Assembly: GCA_008973525.1 (NCBI GenBank)
Contig: WACJ01000271.1
Coordinates: 248,001 to 312,000, forward strand
Source: Stenopsyche tienmushanensis
Lineage: Eukaryota > Arthropoda > Insecta > Trichoptera > Stenopsychidae
Direction: 5' to 3'
DNA: 64,000 bases
Made by a program: the position numbers and the translations under genes. Under the pieces are notes generated by a model, which did not search any database, was not told the DNA's origin, and saw nothing but the letters and a program-made list of their open reading frames with translations. Shown piece after piece: positions 11,850 to 23,400 of the stretch (the stretch's first letter is position 1; each line of letters opens with the position of its first letter).

Positions 11850-13062
11850 TTATGCTGCCAAATTCTACAAAACTGTGTCATTTTCTACAAATAGTTTACG
11901 TAATTATTGTTTAATAAAAGTCGTCCACTTGTGATACAATGTGGCCAGGGTTTCGGTAGACGTGGCTAAAGTTGTAGATTCATTAAAGTATTGCAACTTC
12001 AAAGCATAGCAATATTAAGTGCATATAATTTTTATTAAAAGCAGCTACAATATAATTTCAATCTTATAGGTATAAAAAAATTATATTATATTTATTTACA
12101 GGTTATAATTTTTTTATAAATGTCAGCAACTGTGGAAGACTGTCGATTCGTTTACTTACAAGGCAACAAAATGTGAAATGATCATTTATGCACAAGGTAT
12201 TTATAAGGTTAATATTTCATGCGGTTCAATAACTAGATTGAATTCATTTTGATTGAACTTTACCATATTAATTTAGTAGAATAAAAGTGCCTGCCAAAAC
12301 TTTACCACATATATCATCCCAAACTCCCGGATCAAGGGTAAATTCTGAAGGATGATAACCCAGACTGTTGTACTTGCAAATATTTGCTGTATTGATTGTA
12401 CAAATGAGCATGTCTATTTTAAGCATGCGCAATAAGAAAACGTGTATATATGGAATTAAGCATGAAATATTTACACGAAGCCATTTTGCAGGCAGAGAAC
12501 GATGCCATTTTCATTATCAATGAGCAGTTAATGAAATTTAGTATTTATTACATCAAAATCGTACGAGTATTATGAGAATGATAACATTCTGTTATACTGA
12601 AACAGAAATGGTTTGAGCTTATTAAGCTGAAATTGTGACCCGTAACATTGCAATTAAGATGTTCCTTGACATTTGACACTTCGACCTTTCAAATATCTTC
12701 TGAGGAAATTGTAATAAAATAAAATTAGCTCTCATTAAAAAAAATAATAATAATGATTTATTGCAAAATTTTAGCAAGTAAAATCTTATAAGATAAAGAA
12801 TTCGAGCATGTGTCTCCACGATGGCGGTGGCCCATTAAGAGCCATTGTTATTGCGACGTAGATTCATATTTAATTGACCAAATCGGAAGCTATCTCTTTC
12901 AAAATTAGGCCATTAACGTAAATAACGCTAAAATGTGCGAAGCAAATTAATGCGTACATTTATTTAAGGCAAATCCCAAGGAATATCACAGATTAATAAG
13001 TACTCAAAGACATATTAAACTAAATACATTGGATAATTAATTTAAAATTAATACATGCACAA
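11850..13062. other. Intergenic, little recognised
   Basis: A+T-rich sequence with no repeat match noted apart from one small open frame at 12268-12426, listed separately. Confidence 0.45.
12268..12426 (-). other. Small open reading frame with coding-like composition
   Basis: Minus-strand ATG (12426-12424) to TAA gives 52 residues, including CKYNSLGYHPSEFTLDPGVW followed by DDICGKVLAGTF. The middle third has mixed polar composition unlike the surrounding A+T-driven translations. I recognise no family. It could be an exon, a decayed retrocopy or chance. Confidence 0.2.
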
Positions 13063-13260
13063 ATGTTTTTCAAACGATTCTTTTCGCTTCGTTTTTTGTC
13101 GAATCACAACCATTCAGACTTTAAAAGAGAGTATTTCTATTATATTTGATAATGTATACGTATGGATTTTATTGAAAGAAAAAGTAAGACAAAACATAAA
13201 AAAATGATTTGAACTGTTTTGTGCACACAGTTACTCTGGCGATATTAGAGATTCCAATTA
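13063..13260 (+). repeat. Inverted-arm repeat, outer copy
   Basis: Matches the reverse complement of about 15965-16165, including CATTCAGACTTTAAAA and GTTTTGTGCACACAG. Diverged by small changes throughout. Confidence 0.7.
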
Positions 13261-13820
13261 TTCGTCATTATTACCTATTCGAATATCGACTTTTGTCCTT
13301 CTTTTATATAGATCCAAATATTTGAAATCTTTTTTGAGATTATTCGTACTGTCATAATTGTTCGTTTTCGTGAGAGATAAAATTGAACTTTGCATTTCAT
13401 GATGCAATTCGGAAGAGGAAAAGGTGTCATTTCCACACCAAAATCCTACAAATTCTTTAAAAATTCATAATTAGATAATACATTTAGATGAATTCTCTCA
13501 ATAATACTTTGTGCCAAAGAAATAGCCTCATATTTGGTTGAGTATCGAAAATTTTCTTTAAAACTTGAAACATTTCCTCTTTGTAAATGACAATCATCGA
13601 ATTCCACAGAATTTTTATATCCAATAATAGCTTTTTAAGTTAATTTTTTTTAAAGATTCTTATACATTTTCGAATGTAGTACAATTCCGATATTATTTTG
13701 CATCAAATAGTTTTCTTCTTCAACTACTTCAACGTTATGAGACAGTAATACTAATAATAATAGTTTCTTCGTAATTATTTTCTGAAGAGAGAAATTGAAG
13801 TAGAGTTTGAATCTATTCTA

Positions 13821-14050
13821 TTCCGGATTTTATTGAAAGAAAAAGTGATTGAAGACAAAACATTGAAAAAAGCATTTGAACAGTTTTGTGCACACAGACA
13901 TCTCTGTCGATATTAATTGGCTAAACCTCACCTTTTTTTTCAGTACCGCCGTATGTTTAAGGAAAGATTACAATGCTTAGAATCATTTTTTTCAAACCCT
14001 CTGGTCGATGAAGCCTCTCAGCAACATAAGCGATAAAACAAGTCGAGACT
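13821..14050 (+). repeat. Inverted-arm repeat, left arm
   Basis: Reads TTTTATTGAAAGAAAAAGTG, later GTTTTGTGCACACAGAC, AATTGGCTAAACCTCAC and CAGTACCGCCGTAT. The same series occurs on the minus strand at 15840-16065 with few differences. With that copy it brackets a hAT remnant and a GC-rich repeat. Confidence 0.78.
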
Positions 14051-14069
14051 TTGCTGCGTTCCATTATGC

Positions 14070-15000
14070 CTAGGGTATGTACTTAAGAATCCCGGGACTA
14101 AAAAACGTAATCCCGAAAATCCCGGGATTGAAATTTTTATCTAACAGAAATCGTACACCTCACCAGCACGATGAAGAGTGGCGTTACTACTAATCGACGA
14201 GCTTAGGCGACGCCTAGGGGCAGCAACTGTCTAATCTATGTATACATATATACAGTACATGTATGTTTTTCAAATTGTTACAGTAACCTTTCCCTACCGG
14301 TGATGTATTTACTACACCTCGACGAATAATGGGAATATCGATATGAAATATAATAGATACGGGGTTCAGAATTTTTGTGTTCTTCCGTAATATAGTTATA
14401 AATCACATCAAAGTTTTATAGTATATAAGTATTCATCTGCAGCGACGGAAATAAATAATTTGTCGGGAAATCGGGAATTTTGTGATTTTTAGTCCGTATC
14501 TCAGCAGAAAAGGATTTTATCAGTCACATTGATGGTGTTATACGAAAAAGAGGACTCACGCGATCATCAACTAGAACTAGCATTTAAATATCTGATGACG
14601 ATACCTCCAACGAGTGTGGCAGCTGAGCGTGCATTTTCAGCAGCAAGTTGTCTGACTTCCAAAATCAGATCCAGACTAAATGATGAAACACTAATGTTTA
14701 ATGTTAATGTTACTTTGGGCATATTTTCAAAATAATATTTGAATTTTTTAGTGTTTTATTTATCTATTTTTGAATTATATTTTTATCTTTTCTTAAATAA
14801 ATAAAATTCTTTGGCCTTCAAGCGATTTTTTATATTGAACAAATGGACTTATTAGTAGTTTTTGATCAAATTTATCAATGTAATTTCTTAAAATATTGAA
14901 AATCCCAATCCCGGGATCCCGGGACTGGTCCCGGGATTGTCTAATGAAATCCCGAAATCCTTCTAAAGTCTCAGCTTTTTAAAAGTCCCGGGACTGGACA
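14070..15000 (+). mobile_element. hAT-family transposon remnant
   Basis: At 14529-14735 the plus strand encodes 68 residues including IPPTSVAAERAFSAAS and SKIRSRLNDETL. This is the C-terminal dimerisation motif of hAT transposases (P-x-S-x-x-x-E-R-x-F-S-A-A...R-x-x-L). Both outer parts (14088-14130 and 14905-14995) carry repeated ATCCCGGGA words, as in subterminal regions of hAT elements. The catalytic part is missing. Exact ends are unclear, so the boundaries are approximate. Confidence 0.75.
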
Positions 15001-15214
15001 CTTTTATTTTCTCTTCAATTATGTACAGATTTTTTAAAAGTAAATATTTTTTTATGTTACATATGTATGTTAAAAAACCATCTTGTTAATAAAAAAATGT
15101 TTGTTTTTTATAGTTTTTGAACTTGTTACGAAGAAGCGGGGGCGCTCTCGGGGGCAGAGTCCCCTGGATGGCTCCCCGCTTCCACGCGCTTATTGGGATG
15201 GCTGCGCTAACGGA

Positions 15215-15580
15215 TGGGTCCGTTCTTCTATCGGATCATATACAGCCGAATGGATAGATGAGGGTGGACGGGCGTCGAACAAAGACTCTCTTCTCAAGGT
15301 AGCTTTTTATTCAGCGCGAGAGAGAGGGATTTGGCTGTAGAAAGGACGTCTTCCCGCAGCCAAGGCCAACTGCTGACTCTTCTCGACTTCCACCTCCTGC
15401 GCGTTACCACCCAACCGACAACGGATTTTAACTGCGCCATCTCTTGTGGCCTTGGGAGACATTGCACCTACATACCAACTGATCACTTCTTGCGCGTGCA
15501 CCGTTGCTGGTTGGGCGGTGACGCGCAGGAGACGGGAGTCGTCGGTTAGCATTGGCTGCGGAATGATATCCCTCATGCAG
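15215..15580. repeat. GC-rich dispersed repeat, copy 2, with head-to-head palindrome
   Basis: 15215-15360 parallels 3400-3500. Then 15354-15424 and 15501-15561 form inverted arms about 76 bases apart (left GCAGCCAAGGCCAACTGCTG, right ending CGGTTAGCATTGGCTGCGG). Copy 1 has only one arm. Open frames through it on both strands are by-products of the high G+C. Confidence 0.65.
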
Positions 15581-15839
15581 CCATAATCTAAACTTTCTTC
15601 TGTTTCTAAGTTTTTTGTTTTTGTTTGATAATTTCTGGTACAATATTTCAATTACAGCTAGATGTATAGCATGATTTATGCAAAGTTCATAAAATTACAA
15701 AGTCTTGAGTCTCGAGACTTTTTCGTTGAAAATCCCCGACAGCATCAGACAGTCCCTTCCGATGAATACTGATTGAGCCAACGCTAACTCCCATACAGTC
15801 CATGATGATTCGGTAGGGCGTATTGGTACACAACAGGAT

Positions 15840-16165
15840 CTCGGCTTGTTTTTCCTTGCTGTTGCTAAAAAGGTTCATCGACCAGTTTTGAAAAAAATGA
15901 TTCTAAGCATTCTAATCTTTTCTTAAATATACGGCGGTACTGATAAAAAATGTGAGGTTTAGCCAATTAATATCAACAGAGAAGTCTGTGTGCACAAAAC
16001 TGTTCAAATGCTTTTTTCAATGTTTTGTCTTCAATCACTTTTTCTTTCAATAAAATCCATACGTATATGTAATGAAATACAATAGAAATAATCTATTTTA
16101 AAGTCTGAATGGGTATGATTCGATAAAAAAAACCGAAACGAAAAGAAACGTTTGAAAAACATTTG
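15840..16165 (-). repeat. Inverted-arm repeat, right arm
   Basis: The longest copy of the arm. Its reverse complement covers both 13063-13260 and 13821-14050. An open frame at 15687-15878 (-) overlaps its inner edge (STNTPYRII-like: LLCTNTPYRIIMDCMGVSVG). This looks like part of a transposase helix-turn-helix, but I cannot assign it. Confidence 0.7.
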
Positions 16166-16974
16166 AACACTTTTCCCTTATTGTTTTAAAAAAAATTAAG
16201 AAAACCTTATTCACATTTTTTAATTATTATTATAGTTGCTTAGCTATTAATTCCGGTTGTAAGTTTTTTGAGGAAAAAACATCTTTTAAAGTAATTGTGT
16301 ATTTTTCAGTAGTATATGGCAAATTATCATGAAATATTATAGCATTGAACAACATCAAATATCAATATAAATCATCAAAAAATTTTAACCCCATAAATAA
16401 TCAATCAAGACCCGCATTTCATCGAACCCCAAGGTCTGCTGAAAACATCACTGCTGTGCATGAGAGTGTACGGAAAACACGAGTCAGTCAATTTCTTATC
16501 ATTCACAAAAACTTGAATCCGCATCAGGTGGACATTTGAGCAACATTATTTTCCACGCTTAATGTCATAAGATATTCTTTCAAATGAAAAAAATGAGCAG
16601 ATATCTCACACGCAACTTATTTTATTTACATTTAAAAATTGAGCATCCTCAATTAAATGTTCCATAAGTGATGTCGTCACTCTTTTCAAATTAATTTATA
16701 TCAGTATTTTGTTTTCTACAATTTTTAATAATTGTCAAGTTCACGCGTTAAGAGTCAAAGGCAAGGGTCAATCTATTCAATGACATCACCTCACTTATAA
16801 TTTTTAAAGTGAATTTTATGAAGAATTGTATAGATATTTATATCTAAGCACGAGCAGTAAAAGCAATAATCAGCTGATTTAACCGTTTGCGTGCAAGGCA
16901 GCGTTTATATCTTTGCGAGAAATTTTCACCAAAAGTACAACGTGGCGATACATAGTCGTTGTCGAAAGTTAAAT

Positions 16975-17770
16975 GCAAACAAAAAAAATAATTTATTAAC
17001 ATCGATACAATGTATTCTTCGGTAGATACAACCTTTTCCCGTCTATTTAATATTTTTTTTAATTACGGAAGAATAAAATTCAACGAGTTTTGATGTGAAA
17101 TATTTTTCGATTCCTCGTTTCACCTCTTCTATATTTATAATCCGATAAATAAAGCTGCATCGATCTAAATAAATAATAGTCGGAAAGAGCAAGGTCAGGA
17201 GAATAAGATGGGTGTGGAATTGTTTGCCAATCGATTTCCTTTAATTTGTTTTTAGTCATGTTTGATTAATGGGGTCACACATTATTATGTCGCCAAAGAA
17301 TTTGGCGGTGGTTGACCTGACATCTTCATACTCAATGCCGCTTTTAAACTTTTTAATTATGAACAATAAATCTCCCTCATTATGGTTTGACCATATGGAA
17401 GGACTTCATGGTAGATTATTTTTTTGGAGTCCCACCCGGAGATATACCCGGTTGAGGGGTTGGTTTTTTTACGTCTCTTTGAAAGCAATTGTCTTATGTG
17501 TTTTTGATTTATGTACAACACCCACTTTTCATCCGCAGTTACAAGATGGTGTTGTTTCTTCTCTTTATCAATTAAATCATGACACGTACTTCTACGCACC
17601 GCCTAGATCTCATCAGTAATGTCGTGCAGTTTCTCCCTGTTTTATGGTAATTTCTATTTTTTCAAGTGTATTTGAATACTTTTCCGGAAGCATCCGAGCT
17701 TGTCTGTTGATTCTCGTATAATCTATGTTGGATTCGATTTAATTTCAATAGTTAGAGATTCTTCGATTGG
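16975..17770 (-). pseudogene. mariner transposase remnant (same family as 59871)
   Basis: Minus-strand translation gives HHLVTADEKWVLYINQKHI (the T-G-D-E-K-W-V-x-Y catalytic block), then IYHEVLPYGQTI. After a frame change come HPTYSPDLALSDYYLFRSM-like residues (the third catalytic acid region). Stops and frameshifts break it. The non-coding left end matches 920-1080 and 59930-60090. The N-terminal DNA-binding part is largely lost and terminal repeats are not intact. Confidence 0.8.
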
Positions 17771-18229
17771 TCTCTATTATTGAACCAAATTTCAAATATC
17801 TCCCTGTCCATCCATGTCTCTTTCTGTTTATAATTTTTCATACCAATTCCCTTAACTCGTTCGTCGCCGCGTTCACCGTATATGGTGCGTCACCGCACGG
17901 GCCCCGTCGCTTAATTTCGGTGGACGTTTTCTTCCTCCGCTTAAATACGATTTAACAAGTTATTTCATTTCTAATGGAATTAGCACATGCAAATATAAAA
18001 ATAAATAAAAAAAACAGAATATAAAAATATATATTTAAATATAACATATAAAGACATAAAATTATGTTTAAAATAAAATATAACATTATATTATGTAGCG
18101 TGGTATTCATTAAAACAATTCAAACACATATGAGGAAATTTTAGACAGTTAGAACAATATATTGCGACCCTTTTTACATTTTTTTTCGCTTCCTAGCGAT
18201 CGAGAATTTTAATACTCATTATTTATTAA

Positions 18230-18761
18230 GCTGTTGGGGAGCATCGACATACATGTATGTCCAAATTCTCATGTCCCAAAAAGAGCACTCTTGCACATTG
18301 AAGCTCGGAGACAGACAGAGAGAGAGAGAACTTAGTGCAGTTCGGGGGACTGAGACGGATAGCTTCCTCACATGAATCGCATGATTGTATAGATCGTTAA
18401 GCCCAAATTTATCGACTTATAATGATTTCGATTTCAAGTGTGTTATTTTTTTACGCAAAGAAACAACCGAATATTGTGTGTTATCGACAGTGTTTGTTTA
18501 TTTAACTGCTTGCCGTTCTTCTCTGCGTGTTGAACGAGTCTTTGTTCAATTATCATTTCCTTCTAAAGGAGGAGCAAATGAATCGATTTTTTGTGCATTG
18601 TTTATTTAAATAAATGACGTGGTCTTGTATTCACTATCAAGTGTTCATTTACAATTGAAGATTGTCTTATGCTGATTAAGAGCTGACAGAAAGTAATCGG
18701 CGTAAAGCGATTATGACATCAACGACTTCATCGATTTTAAATTTGCTCGCTCCTCAACAGG
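18230..18761. mobile_element. TTAA-flanked element, 529-bp family, copy 2
   Basis: Flanked by TTAA at 18226-18229 and 18762-18765. It reads almost base for base like 3901-4429 over its whole length, including the end words CTGTTGGGGAGCATCGACAT and GCTCGCTCCTCAACAG. The flanks differ outside TTAA, as expected for two separate insertions. Confidence 0.82.
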
Positions 18762-18784
18762 TTAAGAAAAACGCTCATTATTAA

Positions 18785-19072
18785 CCTGCGTGGTAGGATG
18801 ATCGCGTATTTGCGAGTGGATTCCAATGATTCAAAAAGAATACCCTTGTACGTTGAGCTCGGAGAGTGACAAATACGGAGTTCGGTAACTGTGCATGGGA
18901 GACAGGGACGGAGAGCTTCCTGCGTACATCGCACGATTGTAAAGATCGTTAACCCAAATTCATCGTCTAATAATAATGTGTGAATGATATAATTAATCCA
19001 TTTCAAATGTATTGTTTATGTTTACGCAAAGAAATTACCGAATATTCTACGCTATCGACAGTGTTTATTTAT
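18785..19072. mobile_element. Third relative of the 529-bp TTAA family (partial)
   Basis: Begins after TTAA (18781-18784) with CCTGCGTGGTAGGATGATCG and shares internal words with copies 1 and 2 (ATTGTAAAGATCGTTAACCC, ATCGACAGTGTTTATTTATT). At 19073 it runs into TTAACTCGTTCGTCGC, which also occurs at 17850. This suggests another TTAA insertion cut off its right end. Confidence 0.6.
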
Positions 19073-19234
19073 TTAACTCGTTCGTCGCTGCGTTCATCAG
19101 ATATGCGCGTCTTCGATGTCCGAGTCTCCGAAAAGCGAATCCAGCGTTTCACTGTTGCGAATGTCTTTCTATATCTGTCAGGATCAACCTCAAAACTTGC
19201 ATTCCTACCCTTGTCTGTTCGCACTTGCTTATCT

Positions 19235-19546
19235 TCACTTTATTTTTGATAATTTGATTAATGACAGAGTCAAACTTATCGATCTACGATAGAACAACAC
19301 CTGAGAGACGGTGCGCCACATGTCGAAATAACACCAATTCATGGTAGGCGACGAGAGTGTTAAATATCGAGGTTTCTTTACTTTCTCAAACACCAAAGGT
19401 TTCATTTTATGAGTCCCTGATGCGTTTTCCCAACACATAACAGTTATTCGGACGATGCACGTCCAGGAGCGATCTTTTTTTATTAAATTAAAAAAATAAT
19501 TCATATTTTTCAAGCACGAATAATCCGCAAATCGGATAATTCGCAC
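19235..19546 (-). pseudogene. pogo/Tigger-type transposase, catalytic-region scrap
   Basis: Minus-strand residues RITVMCWENASGTHKMKPLV and FEKVKKPR correspond to the DDE_1 transposase motif T-V-M-x-x-x-N-A-S-G-T-H-K-L-K-P-L-V-I-G-K-S-x-x-P-R. About 100 residues are open, but the flanks show no further match and the catalytic triad is incomplete. Confidence 0.65.
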
Positions 19547-19549
19547 CCG

Positions 19550-20299
19550 TATAATCGTTAGTCAATTGTGTGATTAACAGCATTAAAGCCTGATTCTATA
19601 AGATATTAGATAGGGAATAGTATCAATATTATTTTTTACTTCAATCTCATCTGGAATTACATCATCTTTCATATATGTTACCCTACCGCCCACCATGAAA
19701 GTTTAAACGCTCACTAGTGGACGTTTGTTGATTACCACTAATATAGAATATTCCTTTTTATCTGAATAAAAATTTAATACTGCGCACATGCTTAGCACGT
19801 TATTATTATATGCCAATTAATATGTTTAATTTGTGTTTTGTAGAAATTTTAATTATTACATCATGTTAACAATTTTTAATGCCAAATCAGCAGTTTATTT
19901 ATTGCAATATATTGAAGTATGATCATGTATATTGAGCGAGTGTTATTCATGTGTATCTAATTAGCTTGTCAATTTTTTGACGGCACGCGTTACATTTATT
20001 TGATATTATATTGGGAAGACCTTTCTGTATTACCACTAACATCCGGTAGATATAATTTTTTATATTTGGCGGTTTTGTGACGTTCTCCTTTAATAAGCTA
20101 AATGTAATTTATCAACATAAAATTGCTTTAATATTAATGTATGTTTTATTTTTTTTTAATCGTTTTTTTTATAATAACAAATCTAATTGGCTGTATTTGA
20201 ACTTTGACTTTATTTTGAATAAGATATAAAATAATGGTGTAAAGTGACACTGCTTGGATGCTCTTGTTGTTGTTATTATTAAAGTTGGTAGCACTTTCG
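19550..20299. other. Intergenic upstream of the PISD model
   Basis: A+T-rich, no repeat or coding match noted. Directly upstream of the candidate first exon. Confidence 0.4.
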
Positions 20300-20419
20300 C
20301 AGAGCGCACAGAGCTTTGTTGGTGCGCAGCGAGTGAACAGTGTGCTCGTGCGCGTGGGTTTTGCTTAGCTTCTTTCGCATTTTCTTGTATTATATGTGGT
20401 CTGTGTGTACATATAAGAA
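20300..20419 (+). promoter_or_regulatory. Candidate 5' leader/promoter region of the upstream exon
   Basis: A local G+C and CpG rise (GCGCAGCGAG, GTGCTCGTGCGCGTGGG) precedes the ATG at 20420 in otherwise A+T-rich DNA. No clear TATA box or initiator could be fixed, so the transcription start is unknown. Confidence 0.35.
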
Positions 20420-23400
20420 ATGTACGAAGTGCTGCTGTCGGACGAGCGGTAAGCTATTTTATTTTAAATTATTATTTGCGAGCTAAGCTCCAATTAATCC
20501 AATTCTACGCCTGTTAATTAATATTTCAGGGCCATCAAATTTGTCTCGTTTGACAACCAGTTTGGCATTTATTTTCATAGCCCTTCGAGGCGTTGCATTA
20601 TAACGGTATTATATTTATTTGAATTTCAACAGCGATTATTTTGGCATTGAAAAATCCTGTCACAATCATCGATCGACTGTATATTAAGACAATCAGTCAT
20701 GCGCCTTCCTGTCAACAATTCCAATTTACATTAAACATTGCATAAAAACATTAGATTGACATTTGTGTAGAAATTTGACCAAAATTCGAATTTCAGATAT
20801 GCCCTTGAACTTGAATATCCATTCTTAGTAAAGGTTGAAATTTTCTGATTAAAATACATCCTGATAGATGTTATAATTCAGGGGAATCATTTTGACTTTT
20901 CAACCACCGTCAAACAAAATATTTTTATTAAAAAAAAACATGAAAAGCATACTGTATTTTATTAGATTCAGAACATATTTTATTACCTGCTGTTAAAAAT
21001 AATTTTTGATATGATAGAAATTCACAAACATTTTTAATATTACAATTAAAATCCATATGGAAAGTTAACGCTTTAATATTATATATTTATAACAACACAA
21101 TATGATGCATATGATTTTATTGATAAATACAATTTTATTCTATATTGTCTTATTCGCAAAATTTTCATCTTCATTTGTCATACACCGCTCGTTTATAGTG
21201 AAAATTAAGAAAACATTTTAAAATAAATATGTATTAAGTATGAATGATGTTTATTGATATATTTAATACTAACGGAAGTTCCTAAAATTACGTAAAGTGT
21301 TGTATTTCTTAAAACAATCTCCAAGGTCTAGGCTGGACTTTTTCTCGCGCGTATCGCAATATGACGATTGCCGCCTTTTTTTCCTGGAATATTACGATGT
21401 AAACACACCATACAACATTTGTAGTTTGTATAATCATATATATAATGGGGATTTCTATTCGATCGTTCCTCGTCATCGATCTACGCCCGGTATCTGTCTT
21501 TTTGGCTGCGCAAAAATTCCCGATGATTTGCATCAACATTTGGCGTAATTTTATATGATTCTAAGGCTTTCGTCCTTCTTTTTTTTCTCATATAATGTAT
21601 ACATTCACAATTGAGGTTTCTAGCCGCAAAAAATCGTTTCATCCGCCATTTTAATGACTTACGGATAAACAATATGATGTTGCCAGTTGATCAGCAGTAT
21701 CTATTCCTCCCATATTTTTTATGTAATTTTAAATAATTCTTGACTTTTCAATCACTTCTTTTTGATTGTTATCATCAATGCGTTGCCGGGTTTTCCTCCC
21801 GGGAATTCTCCTCGCCAATTGCGATGACGATGTGTGCTTTGCACTAAGCATCGTTACATTTCTCTTAACTCGCCAAGCTAATACAAGTTTTTCTTTTCTG
21901 TGTTAAGCTACTTTTTGCCCGATTTAAATGTTCCATAACAAGCTTTGGATTAGTGTAAAATCTGTCGGTGACCTTTTATTTCCGGAGTCATCATTTAAAA
22001 ACTCACAAAATATAATTAAACTGTCAGATCACTTCACAAATATGAGATGTTCACGGTGACACAATTCGCCAAAGACTATTGTTTGAAATTGTGATTTTAT
22101 ACATGCAGTGAACCAAAATATCCCATCGCAAACATTTCTTTTCACATTTCAGGAAACAATTAAATGGTCCATTAATTAGTAGTAAAACAATAGTTAAAAA
22201 AACATTTGCTTCATTCCACAGTTATAAAAAAATACTGAAATTGTCACAGAATATTTTTAAAAGTATCTTCACATGGTATGGATTCCATTTTATTCGAACG
22301 TACTCATCGGGAATTGTTTTAATTTGATATTCCGGACGTTGCATTTTAATGAAATAGCTTTATAAAACATATAGTTTATTAAACTTATGTTACCGAAGAT
22401 ATCACCTTGGATAAAATTTTACAGAACTCATCACAATCCTAAACATTTTATGTCATTCTTAAGACTTATTCGGCTCATAGGCGCTAATTATAATAAATAT
22501 TAATAAAAACGTATCGCCAGTTATTTTATTATATGATCTTGCGCATTTACACGATGAAAGATGAACATTTTTATTGGGGTATAGAATAAAAAATAGTACT
22601 AATAAGAATTTTTAAATTTACAAATTGTAATACATTAAACTTATACAATCAGATCTGAACAATAACCGAAAGTTTTTGAATTTAGTTTTGTTTAATTGTA
22701 GTTTCAAAGACGTATTACATGATAATTCCACGAAAATATATGGTTCAAGCGTAGATAAATGCTTTTAATAATTTCGCAGACCCGTGGTAAGACTATGCAG
22801 ACCCCAATTTAAGAACATATTGTATCAGTGATGCTGCAATATTGTAAAATACGGACAATAAAATACCACTTCAATAAAAATATGTAAATTGTAAACAATT
22901 TTCATTTACATTATTTCTTAGAAAATAGATATTAACATCAATTAAGTCAATGTAATGAAAATTATTAACATGAAAAGACTATTTCGAGAAGAACTATTTC
23001 AAATGTAAATTTTTTATATTTTTGTCGTTAATGCTACGACGTTTATCCTATTAATTTACGTAAATATTATAAGATCGGACACGACAAAAAATACTACATG
23101 ATAATACGTAGGATGCTCATTTCATGCTTCTGTTCATTTAGGACAAAATGGATTGAATGTAACCCCTGCAGAACACATGTCACTCAAGGTGACCATTTAA
23201 TGTTATCAGTATAATTGAACCTATTACCAACCGCCTACAGAGTTTTTGTAATTCTACGACATTCTGAAAATGTTATCGGCGTCATAATAATTTATCAGAC
23301 AATAAAAAATTTAATTTATTATTATTTAAACGAGCCAAATTAATATCAGAAAAGGCCAACATTAGATCAGCAATAATAATTTCTAAAAACTTTGTTCATG

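Noticed and set aside
15083..15651. Open frames on both strands through the GC-rich repeat
   Set aside because: Overlapping frames on both strands of a palindromic G+C-rich repeat, unlike any known protein.
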